Assembly (NCBI RefSeq): GCF_001007875.1
Contig: NZ_CP011412.1
Coordinates: forward strand, 3,782,001 to 3,846,000
Length of the DNA stretch: 64,000 nt
Source: Sedimenticola thiotaurini
Lineage (GTDB): Bacteria > Pseudomonadota > Gammaproteobacteria > Chromatiales > Chromatiaceae
Reading direction: 5' to 3'
Shown one piece after another: positions 1-7,409 of the stretch (within the stretch, counting starts at the first letter, position 1; each line of letters opens with the position of its first letter). Position numbers and translations under genes: made by a program. Under the pieces are notes generated by a model. That model saw only the letters and a program-made list of their open reading frames with translations, made no database searches and was not told the origin of the DNA.

Positions 1-746
1 GGGCCACCACCCGCACCCTGCGGGAAGAGGTGGGCAGTGTACGTATGAACGTGGGCGATGTGCTGTTGGTACAGGGCAGTCGTGAGCGGATTGCGGAGCT
101 GAAGCGCAGCGGCGAGCTGCTGGTACTGGACGCCACCAGCGACCTGCCCACCACCAAGCGGGCGCCGCTGGCGCTGCTGATCATGGCGGCCATTGTGACA
201 GTGGCGGCGTTTGGCCTGCTGCCCATTGCCATCAGCGCCACCTGCGGTGTCCTGTTGCTGATTATTACCCGCTGCCTGAGCTGGCGCGATGCGGCCCAGG
301 CGCTCAGCACCCAGGTGATTCTGATCGTGGTGGCCAGTCTGGCACTGGGTATGGCGCTCTCCAGGACCGGCGGGGCGGAGTATCTGGCCCAGCTGTTTGT
401 GGGGCTAACCACCGGTAGCTCTCCCACGGTGATGCTCAGTGGATTGATGCTGGTGATGGCGGTATTGACCAACATTGTCTCCAACAACGCCGCGGCGGTG
501 ATCGGTACCCCTATTGCAGTCAGTATCGCCCAGCAGCTGGGGTTGCCGGCGGAGCCGTTTGTGTTGGCGGTACTGTTCGGGGCCAATATGAGTTATGCCA
601 CCCCCATGGCGTACAAAACCAATCTGCTGGTGATGAATGCGGGGGGATACAAATTCAACGACTTTGTCCGGGTCGGTATACCCCTGACCCTGATCGTCTG
701 GTTGGCGCTCTCCTGGCTGCTGCCGCTGATGTATGAGATCGGGTAA
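1..746 (+). CDS. SLC13-type permease with RCK_C domain, C-terminal part
   Basis: The reading frame is open from the first base, so the N-terminus lies outside the window. The first ~40 residues (ending VGDVLLVQGSRERI) look like the end of an RCK_C/TrkA-C regulatory domain. The rest is hydrophobic, with about six membrane segments. It carries the second-half SLC13 (DASS) signature: a TNIVSNNAAAV turn, then a SYATPMAYKTNLLVMNAGGY segment. Proteins with central RCK_C domains between two permease halves are common in proteobacteria and are usually annotated as sodium/sulfate or anion symporters. The substrate cannot be told from this part. The gene converges on the GGDEF-EAL gene downstream with only ~30 nt between them, so each may rely on a shared terminator region. 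Confidence 0.85.
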   Translation, partial: ATTRTLREEVGSVRMNVGDVLLVQGSRERIAELKRSGELLVLDATSDLPTTKRAPLALLIMAAIVTVAAFGLLPIAISATCGVLLLIITRCLSWRDAAQALSTQVILIVVASLALGMALSRTGGAEYLAQLFVGLTTGSSPTVMLSGLMLVMAVLTNIVSNNAAAVIGTPIAVSIAQQLGLPAEPFVLAVLFGANMSYATPMAYKTNLLVMNAGGYKFNDFVRVGIPLTLIVWLALSWLLPLMYEIG

Positions 747-777
747 CGGTTATCCGGTCGGCCCGGCCAGCACCACC

Positions 778-3621
778 TTAGATGCGTAACCTTATACCGG
801 TCAGGTTATCCGACAGGAGCCGGGTCGCCGCATCGGCCGCCATGGGGCGCTGAATGAAATAGCCCTGCGCATAACTGCATCCGCGGCTCTTGAGATACGC
901 CATCACCTCTTCGGTCTCCACCCCTTCGGCGATCACCGAAATGCCCAGCTCCTGGGCCAGCAGCACCATCATATTGACCAGCTGTTTCTTGCGCTGGTCA
1001 CTGGCCAGGCCACTGACAAAAGAGCGGTCGATCTTGATGGCATCGATCGGGAAACTGTTCAGGTAACTGAGCGAAGAGTAGCCGGTGCCGAAATCGTCCA
1101 GGTAAATCAGGATGTCCAGCGCCTGCAACTGTTGCAGATACTTCTGTACCACCTGCTTGTCACTGAATATGGCGGTTTCCGTCAGTTCTACGGAGATGTT
1201 GGACGGTTTGGCGCCGGTCTCTGCCATGGTCCGGTTGAGCTTGTCGATCAGGCGGGTATTCCCGAACTGCTGGGGTGAGAAGTTAACCGCAACCCGGAAC
1301 CGTTCTGGCAGGACGAACAGCCGCTGCCAGAGCGCAACTTGTTGAGCCACTTGTTGAAAAATCCAGTCGCCCATGGGCTCGATCAACTGGGCCTCTTCGG
1401 CCACCGGAATGAACTGCTCCGGCGATATGGTACGGGTTGGATGATTCCAGCGCAGCAACGCTTCGAATCCCACAATGCTGTCATTGGACAGGTCCAGGAT
1501 CGGCTGATAGTACATCTCCAGCTGCTGCTCCTTGAGCGCCACGATCAGCTCATGCTCCAGCGTGGTGCGTTCCAGCAGCAGCCTGCGCATCTGGTCATCA
1601 AAGATCTCGTAACGCCCTTTGCCCTCAGACTTGGCCCGGTACATGGCGGTGTCGGCATCCCGCAGAATCTCTTCAGCATTCCGGTAACCCGATTTGGAAA
1701 AGGCGATGCCGATGCTGGCGTGGGTTTCGTACCGATGGGAGTTGAGCTGAAAAGGTACGGCGATCTCCCTGACCAACCGCTCGACCACTATCACGGTATC
1801 GGAGCTGCTGATTTCCGGTAGCAGCACGATGAACTCATCACCCCCCAGCCGGGCCAGTGCGTCCCCCGGGCGCAGGCAGGACTCTATCCGTTCCGCCATC
1901 TGGATCAGTAACAGATCGCCTGTGCTGTGGCCCAGGGTGTCGTTGAGTGTCTTGAAGTTATCCAGGTCAATGAAGAAGACCGCGAAGCTCTTCTCCTGCT
2001 CGGCGTTACTGCTCTGTATTTCCCGGTCGATTCGCTTGATCATCCAGGTGCGGTTATGCAGGCCGGTCAGGGGATCGTGGGAGGCGTCGTGATGCAGGCG
2101 CTGTTCGACACTCTTCTGGGCGCTGATGTCCTGAATTGAACCCACGGTGCGGATCACTCTGCCGTGCTCATCCCGCACCGCCCGGCAGTTGTTGCGCAGA
2201 TAGGCGGAGCTACCGTCCGGCCTGAGAATACGGTATTCGAGCTTGATGACGGTGTCGTTGGATTTTAGGAAAGCGGTGTAGCTGGCTTTGATGCGAGCCT
2301 TGTCATCGGGATGCATCATCTGGAAAAAGATGGCGGGTGATGCTGTGTCATCCTGGCAGTTCAACCCGGTGATCTGCTGGAACCGGTCAGAACAGTAGAT
2401 AGTATCCGAGCTGTTGTCGTAGTCCCAGATGCCCTCCTGGGTGGCGTGGGTGGCCATTTCGTAGCGCTCTTCGCTGATGCGCAGGGCCTCTTCATACTGA
2501 TGTTTGACCTTCAGTTCATCCAGGAACAGATTGAACCACTGGGCCAGTTGCGATATCTCGTCATTGCCGGCAACCGGCAGCTTGGGAATATCGCTTGCGC
2601 CCGATTTCAGGCGCCGGAAAGCGTCCGTAACCTGCTGGATATGGACAATCACGGTACGTGAAAAGATGATCGCAAACAGGGCTGCGATCAGCAGGGCGAT
2701 GGTGAAACTGAGCACGCTGACATCACGAATCAGGTTGGCCGCCTGGTTGGTGGCGCTGACCGGAATGGTGGAAATCAGTTTCCATCCGGTGTGATCCAGG
2801 GGTTCGCTCACCATGTAATAGTCCTGGCCATCGATTCGGCTGGGTTGGCTGCTGGTGCTCTTCTGCTGCAGTTCAGTACTGGCTGGTTGGCCCACCATGG
2901 CGGGATCCGGATGGACAATAAAGCGGTCCTGCTGATCGATCAGGAATACCGGAAAGCCGCTCTCCCTGGCCCGCTGACTGAACTTGTCAAGCAGTCCCTG
3001 AATGCTGTAGTTGGCCACCACCAGGCCGATCCGCTCCCGCTCCAGGCGCTGGCGGTTAAACCGATACAGGGCTTTCACCGCCGGTAACACAAAAGCCTCA
3101 CGGGAGCCGGCGTTCAGGTTGGGGATGACCCCCGGCCAGTAGATCCAGGACTCCTGCTGCTCAAGTGTCGCCAGGATCTGCTCCCTGACGCCGGGCTGAT
3201 CGCGGACGGTCAGGGTATCTCCAACCTGAAAGTGGCTATCTCCGTTGCCCAGGACGTGGATTGAAACCAGGCCTTTGACATTGATATAGCTGTTGAGGAT
3301 GTGGCCGACCTGGGCCTGGGTGGAGAGTCGCTGGTAGCTGGATGAGACGACGCTGTTCTGCTGCAGTTGCAGTACCTGGTTGATGGTCTGGTCGCTGGCA
3401 ATGTTGGCCACCAGGTTTTCTATCTGCTCCTGGGTCAGTTCCAGCTGTTCCCGGTAGTTGATCAGCAACTCCTGCTGCTGGGCCAGAAACTGTTCAATCA
3501 AAGCGCTTTGGGTGGTGTGGTAGGAGACCAGACCGGCCCCGAGCAGCGGCAGCACACCGGCCACAAGCAGGGCAATAGTGAAGCGATGGGTGATCTTGAG
3601 ATGGTGAAAGATGGGAATCAC
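778..3621 (-). CDS. Membrane receptor with dCache, HAMP, PAS, GGDEF and EAL domains
   Basis: The 947-residue protein should make and/or degrade c-di-GMP in response to a periplasmic signal. In order: TM1 (about 15-35), a large periplasmic dCache-like sensor (about 40-300), TM2 (about 305-325), HAMP, PAS (around EGIWDYDNSSDTIYCSDRF), GGDEF (about 515-675) and EAL (about 690-935). The GGDEF site (RLGGDEF) is intact. EAL catalytic landmarks are also intact: EALLRW, LTETAIF, DDFGTGYSSLSYL and IAEGVET. Both activities are therefore possible, though one often dominates in hybrids. It starts 3 nt after the stop of the upstream periplasmic binding protein gene, so the two are almost certainly co-transcribed and the binding protein is a candidate ligand-bound partner of the dCache domain. 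That pairing is inference. Confidence 0.93.
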   Translation of the reverse strand: MIPIFHHLKITHRFTIALLVAGVLPLLGAGLVSYHTTQSALIEQFLAQQQELLINYREQLELTQEQIENLVANIASDQTINQVLQLQQNSVVSSSYQRLSTQAQVGHILNSYINVKGLVSIHVLGNGDSHFQVGDTLTVRDQPGVREQILATLEQQESWIYWPGVIPNLNAGSREAFVLPAVKALYRFNRQRLERERIGLVVANYSIQGLLDKFSQRARESGFPVFLIDQQDRFIVHPDPAMVGQPASTELQQKSTSSQPSRIDGQDYYMVSEPLDHTGWKLISTIPVSATNQAANLIRDVSVLSFTIALLIAALFAIIFSRTVIVHIQQVTDAFRRLKSGASDIPKLPVAGNDEISQLAQWFNLFLDELKVKHQYEEALRISEERYEMATHATQEGIWDYDNSSDTIYCSDRFQQITGLNCQDDTASPAIFFQMMHPDDKARIKASYTAFLKSNDTVIKLEYRILRPDGSSAYLRNNCRAVRDEHGRVIRTVGSIQDISAQKSVEQRLHHDASHDPLTGLHNRTWMIKRIDREIQSSNAEQEKSFAVFFIDLDNFKTLNDTLGHSTGDLLLIQMAERIESCLRPGDALARLGGDEFIVLLPEISSSDTVIVVERLVREIAVPFQLNSHRYETHASIGIAFSKSGYRNAEEILRDADTAMYRAKSEGKGRYEIFDDQMRRLLLERTTLEHELIVALKEQQLEMYYQPILDLSNDSIVGFEALLRWNHPTRTISPEQFIPVAEEAQLIEPMGDWIFQQVAQQVALWQRLFVLPERFRVAVNFSPQQFGNTRLIDKLNRTMAETGAKPSNISVELTETAIFSDKQVVQKYLQQLQALDILIYLDDFGTGYSSLSYLNSFPIDAIKIDRSFVSGLASDQRKKQLVNMMVLLAQELGISVIAEGVETEEVMAYLKSRGCSYAQGYFIQRPMAADAATRLLSDNLTGIRLRI

Positions 3622-3624
3622 CGT

Positions 3625-4611
3625 TCAATGATCATCGCGGGTAATCAAAAGGGCGTCGATCAGTGTCTCCTGGGGAAGTTTTTCCCCATTGATGGCACGG
3701 ATCGCAAATTGAATGCCGAGATAACCCTGTTCAGCGGCCTGCTGGTCGATGGTCGCCTGCAGAATCCCTTCATCAATCGCCTGGCGGGCTTCCTTGATCG
3801 CGTCGTAGCCGGCGATCAGGATATCGCTGCGCCCTGCCTCACCCACTGCCTTGATGATGCCGAGTGCCATCATGTCATTGGCCGCGAACACCAGCTGTAC
3901 ATCCGGATAGGTTGCCAGCCACTGTTGCATCAGGTGGTAACCTTCGTCGATCTTCCAGTTGGCGCTCTCACTGGCCACCAGTTCGATGTGGGGGTTTTCG
4001 CGAAACGCCTGCATGGCCCCCTGCATCCGCATGTCGGCGTTCTTGGCGGTGCGGATGCCTTCCATCAGGAGTGCCTTGGCGGGACTGGTGATCTGGTCGG
4101 CAATGTATTTGGCGCTCCGGTAGGCGGCCAGGCGATTATCCACGCTGATGAAGGGGACATCCTGTAGATCGCTTTTTCGGGAGAAGTCGGGGTCGAGCTG
4201 GTTATCGATGTTGATAACGGTGATCCCCATCTCCTGCGCCTTTTTCAACACCGGGATCAGCTCTATGGAGTCGCCCGGCGCAATCACAATGGCATCGACC
4301 TGGTCCCGTATCAGGCTCTCAATAATACCGATCTGTTGCAGAATCGAGGTCTCCTGGGCGGCAGTTTTGACCACCAGGTGAATGGCAAACTCCTGTTCCG
4401 CTTTCCGGGCACCCTTCTCCATTTCGACAAAGAACGGATTGGTGAGGGTTTTCATCACCAGGGCGATAGTCAATGTCTTCTGTTCGGTGGCCGAGAGCTC
4501 ATTGTCCCGTTGGTCGGACGTTGAATCGGGACTACAGGCGGTCATCAGGAGTGCCATGATGCCAAACAGCAGCGTCCCCAGGGCACGTCTGTATACCGGA
4601 CAATCTCTCAT
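3625..4611 (-). CDS. Periplasmic sugar-type substrate-binding lipoprotein (RbsB/LacI fold)
   Basis: 328 residues. The N-terminus has a signal peptide ending in a lipobox (LMTAC), predicting a lipid-anchored periplasmic protein. The mature part has the type I periplasmic binding fold of RbsB-like proteins: LTIALVMKTLTNPFFVEMEKG at the start, DAIVIAPGDS and VINIDNQLD in the N-lobe, and FAANDMMALGIIKAVGEAG in the C-lobe. Family members bind sugars, polyols or autoinducer-2. No ABC permease or ATPase gene lies beside it. Instead it is followed 3 nt later by a dCache-GGDEF-EAL receptor, an arrangement reminiscent of LuxP/LuxQ in which the binding protein acts as sensor rather than transporter. Ligand unknown. 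Confidence 0.88.
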   Translation of the reverse strand: MRDCPVYRRALGTLLFGIMALLMTACSPDSTSDQRDNELSATEQKTLTIALVMKTLTNPFFVEMEKGARKAEQEFAIHLVVKTAAQETSILQQIGIIESLIRDQVDAIVIAPGDSIELIPVLKKAQEMGITVINIDNQLDPDFSRKSDLQDVPFISVDNRLAAYRSAKYIADQITSPAKALLMEGIRTAKNADMRMQGAMQAFRENPHIELVASESANWKIDEGYHLMQQWLATYPDVQLVFAANDMMALGIIKAVGEAGRSDILIAGYDAIKEARQAIDEGILQATIDQQAAEQGYLGIQFAIRAINGEKLPQETLIDALLITRDDH

Positions 4612-4952
4612 GTTGCTCCCTGGTGAGTCGACGCATCACACCTGATGCGATTAAATCCGTACAGCGCTGTTTGGATAATCAGTCCGGCGATCCTACACGA
4701 CAATGGGGGAATAACCCACATTGACCCGATAGATGGAACGATTTCCCAAGCCGGTGTGGGGCTATACAGGTAACAGGCGGCCCGGACAGTAAAAGCGTGG
4801 TTCCTGAATTACCATTATAGATATAATCCCGTTTTCTGCTTCTTAACCTTGGAGAACAATCGGTATGAGCCTTCCATCGGCCAGACTTTTTTATGCTTCG
4901 GGTAGCCGTGCTCCGGGGTTACCGTTCGGACCGACAGAGGGGGAGGGTTGCG
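4612..4952. other. Divergent intergenic region, with a possible 31-codon leader ORF
   Basis: Region between the binding-protein gene (minus) and the GNAT gene (plus). It must hold both promoters, but no clear -35/-10 pair stood out. On the plus strand an ATG at 4865, preceded by TTGGAGAA, opens a 31-codon frame that ends at a TGA (4958-4960) overlapping the first codons of the GNAT gene (ATG 4953). It could be a leader peptide coupled to the acetyltransferase or chance. Confidence 0.3.
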
Positions 4953-5447
4953 ATGCCTGAACTGCGTGATGCCAGTGCCGATGACTTCGCCGTTATTCTT
5001 GAACTGAACGACGCTGAAGTGCAGCAGACCAGTCCCATGGATCTGGAGCGGTTGGAGTTTCTGCACCGTCTCTCCAGCTTCCACCAGGTGGCGCTGGTCG
5101 ACGGTCGGGTGGCCGGTTTCCTGCTCGCCATGCGTGAGGGCGCCGCCTATCCGAATGACAATTACGACTGGTTCCGTTCCCGCTACCGGCAGTTCATCTA
5201 CATCGACCGTATCGTGGTGGGGGCTGAATTCGCCGGCCAGCGGGTTGGCAGCACACTGTATCAGGCGCTGTTCGCCCGGGCCCGGACCGAGGGCATCTCC
5301 ATGATCACCTGTGAGTATAACCTGGAACCCCCCAATCCCGCGTCGGCTGCCTTCCACGCCCGGTTCGGTTTCACGGAAGTGGGTCGGCAGCAGGTGGCGG
5401 GCGGGAGCAAGCTGGTCTCCCTGCAACGGCTGGAGCTGGCAGGGTAG
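4953..5447 (+). CDS. GNAT family N-acetyltransferase
   Basis: 164 residues from the ATG at 4953, which has a GGGAGG ribosome-binding site just upstream. The frame is open further upstream to about 4893, but those residues look non-coding. The protein begins MPELRDASADDF, typical of GNAT domains. It contains the beta4 segment YIDRIVVGAEFAGQRVGSTL, in which the acetyl-CoA pyrophosphate-binding loop reads Q-R-V-G-S-T, and ends with the FHARFGFTEVG beta-bulge region common to this fold. The substrate cannot be inferred. It stands alone, facing a convergent ABC-2 permease gene 35 nt downstream. Confidence 0.85.
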   Translation: MPELRDASADDFAVILELNDAEVQQTSPMDLERLEFLHRLSSFHQVALVDGRVAGFLLAMREGAAYPNDNYDWFRSRYRQFIYIDRIVVGAEFAGQRVGSTLYQALFARARTEGISMITCEYNLEPPNPASAAFHARFGFTEVGRQQVAGGSKLVSLQRLELAG

Positions 5448-5482
5448 GGAGAAACATCCCCACAGCCAGGCCCGGCGCGGGA

Positions 5483-6484
5483 CTACTCCCAGCGGAAACT
5501 GCGTGCGCCGATAGCCATGAACAGGGCGCTCATGGTTAACAGGATCAGCAGGTGGGGGTAGATCTCCGCCAGCCCGGCGCCATCGATCATGATGGCCCGG
5601 GCCGCGTCGATCATGTGGGTCAGGGGAAAGATCTGGGCAGCCTGCTGAATAATCGCCGGTGAGCCCTCCAGGGAGAACCAGACCCCGGACAGCATCATCA
5701 TGGGCCAGCTGATCATGTTCAGCAGGCCGTTGGCGGTCTCCTCGTTGGAGAGGCGGGCCGCCACCGTCAGGCTCAGGCAGATCATGCTGAAGGTGCCGAG
5801 CACCAGCACCAGCAGCAGGTCGAGATAGGAGCCGTACATGCGAAAACCCACCAGCAGATTGGTGCCTACATAGACCAGGCTGGTGACGCCGACGATCAGC
5901 CAGAGCCGCGACATCACCTGGGCAGCGAGAAACTCCAGTGCGGTCAGCGGTGTCGCCTTGAGCCGTTTCAACACCCCGTTCTTGCGATAGCGCACGATCA
6001 CATAGCCGACCCCGAACAGGGAGCTGAACATGACATTCATGCCCAGCACGCCGGGGATCAGCCAGTCCACGTAACGGATCGGCTCCCCACTCACCGTCTG
6101 TTTGGTAAACCGGTTTGCAGCGCCGTTCAACAGCTGTTCCAGCAGGTAGCCGTTGGCCGACTGGTCATTGATCCAGTAACGACCGCTGCTGTCCAGCAGC
6201 ATGTCCAGCTGGTGACGTTCCACCTTGGTAATGGCGGCGGGGATATCGGTCACCGGGATGAACCGGATATGTTTCAGCGCCAGGAACCGATCCATGCCGG
6301 GGGCCTGCGCCTGTTGCTGGTATAGCCCGACCTTGAACAGGGTCTCGCCGCCGGTGGTGAAGGCGAAGGCGAAACCGAACACGATCAGTACCGGCAGCAC
6401 AATGTTCCAGGTGAGGGCGCTGCGATCACGGATAAACTCCAGGTTACGGGCGGAAAATACAGCCAGAAAGCGGCGTAATCCCAT
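5483..6484 (-). CDS. ABC-2 type export permease
   Basis: 333-residue membrane protein with an N-terminal membrane segment (TWNIVLPVLIVFGFAFAF), a periplasmic loop of about 140 residues and five further membrane helices in the second half. Features typical of ABC2_membrane proteins are LIPGVLGMNVMFSSLFGVGYVIVRYR and RLKATPLTALEFLAAQ. It follows its ATP-binding partner after 3 nt on the same strand, so they form one half-size exporter of the drug or polysaccharide resistance type. The cargo is unknown. Confidence 0.9.
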   Translation of the reverse strand: MGLRRFLAVFSARNLEFIRDRSALTWNIVLPVLIVFGFAFAFTTGGETLFKVGLYQQQAQAPGMDRFLALKHIRFIPVTDIPAAITKVERHQLDMLLDSSGRYWINDQSANGYLLEQLLNGAANRFTKQTVSGEPIRYVDWLIPGVLGMNVMFSSLFGVGYVIVRYRKNGVLKRLKATPLTALEFLAAQVMSRLWLIVGVTSLVYVGTNLLVGFRMYGSYLDLLLVLVLGTFSMICLSLTVAARLSNEETANGLLNMISWPMMMLSGVWFSLEGSPAIIQQAAQIFPLTHMIDAARAIMIDGAGLAEIYPHLLILLTMSALFMAIGARSFRWE

Positions 6485-6487
6485 GCT

Positions 6488-7375
6488 TCAGCTCCTCAGT
6501 GCGCGGCCGGTCAGTTCGAGAAACAGATCCTCCAGGGTGCGGGAGCGGATCTGCAGGTGGGTCAGGGGTACCTGTTGGGCCATCAGCTGCCTGATGGTCA
6601 GGTTGATATCGTCACTCAGGATCTCCACCTGCCCGTTGGCGCGGCGCAGATTCAGCTGCGGATCCAGGTCGAGTGACGCCGGGACATCCTGGGCCGGCAG
6701 GCAGATCACCGAGTGGTCAAAGTGCTTCTTCAGCAACGCCCGGGGGGAACCCTGGGCGATGATCCGGCCGTGGTCCATGATGGCGATCTCGTCGCACAGC
6801 TCGTAGGCCTCCTCCATGTAGTGGGTGGTGAGCACCAGGGTTTTCTGCTCCTGCTTGATATCATTCACCAGCTGCCAGAAGTTGCGCCGTGCCTGGGGAT
6901 CCAGACCGGTGGTGGGTTCGTCCAGGAATACGATCTGGGGGTCATTCACCAGGGCGATGGCCAGCAGCAGACGCTGGCGCTGGCCACCGGAGAGACGCCG
7001 CACATCCCGGTCGAGAAACTCCGCCAGTGCACAGCGTTCGATCAGTTCATCCAGTGGACGGGTGTGGGTGTAGAGACGGCTGAACAGCTCCAGGGTTTCG
7101 CCGACCCGGATAAACTCCTGCAGCGAGGTCTCCTGGAACATGATGCCCGCTTCCTGCCGGAAGGTGGCACCGGTCGGCTCGCCCTTGTAGCGGATGCTGC
7201 CACTGGTGGGTTGGATGATCCCCTCCAGCATCTCCACCGTGGTGGTCTTGCCGGCCCCGTTGGGACCCAGCAGGCCGAAGCAGCTGCCGCGCTGGATGGC
7301 GAAGCTGACCCCGTTCACCGCCTGGACTTGGTGGAAATGCTTTACCAGGTTATCGACTTCAAGCAGCTTGTTCAT
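6488..7375 (-). CDS. ABC exporter ATP-binding protein
   Basis: 295 residues from the ATG at 7375; a GTG five codons upstream is also possible and neither start has a strong ribosome-binding site. It has the complete ABC cassette: Walker A GPNGAGKTTT, signature LSGGQRQRL, Walker B VFLDEPTTGLDP and the switch histidine in LTTHYMEEA. The DrrA/CcmA-like C-terminus (RSRTLEDLFLELTGR) is usual for ATPases serving ABC-2 permeases such as the next gene. It begins only 34 nt after the P-type ATPase gene ends, so read-through from the metal cluster is possible. Confidence 0.92.
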   Translation of the reverse strand: MNKLLEVDNLVKHFHQVQAVNGVSFAIQRGSCFGLLGPNGAGKTTTVEMLEGIIQPTSGSIRYKGEPTGATFRQEAGIMFQETSLQEFIRVGETLELFSRLYTHTRPLDELIERCALAEFLDRDVRRLSGGQRQRLLLAIALVNDPQIVFLDEPTTGLDPQARRNFWQLVNDIKQEQKTLVLTTHYMEEAYELCDEIAIMDHGRIIAQGSPRALLKKHFDHSVICLPAQDVPASLDLDPQLNLRRANGQVEILSDDINLTIRQLMAQQVPLTHLQIRSRTLEDLFLELTGRALRS

Positions 7376-7409
7376 GGGATGTCTCGGCACTCGGGACGGC
7401 TATTGTATG

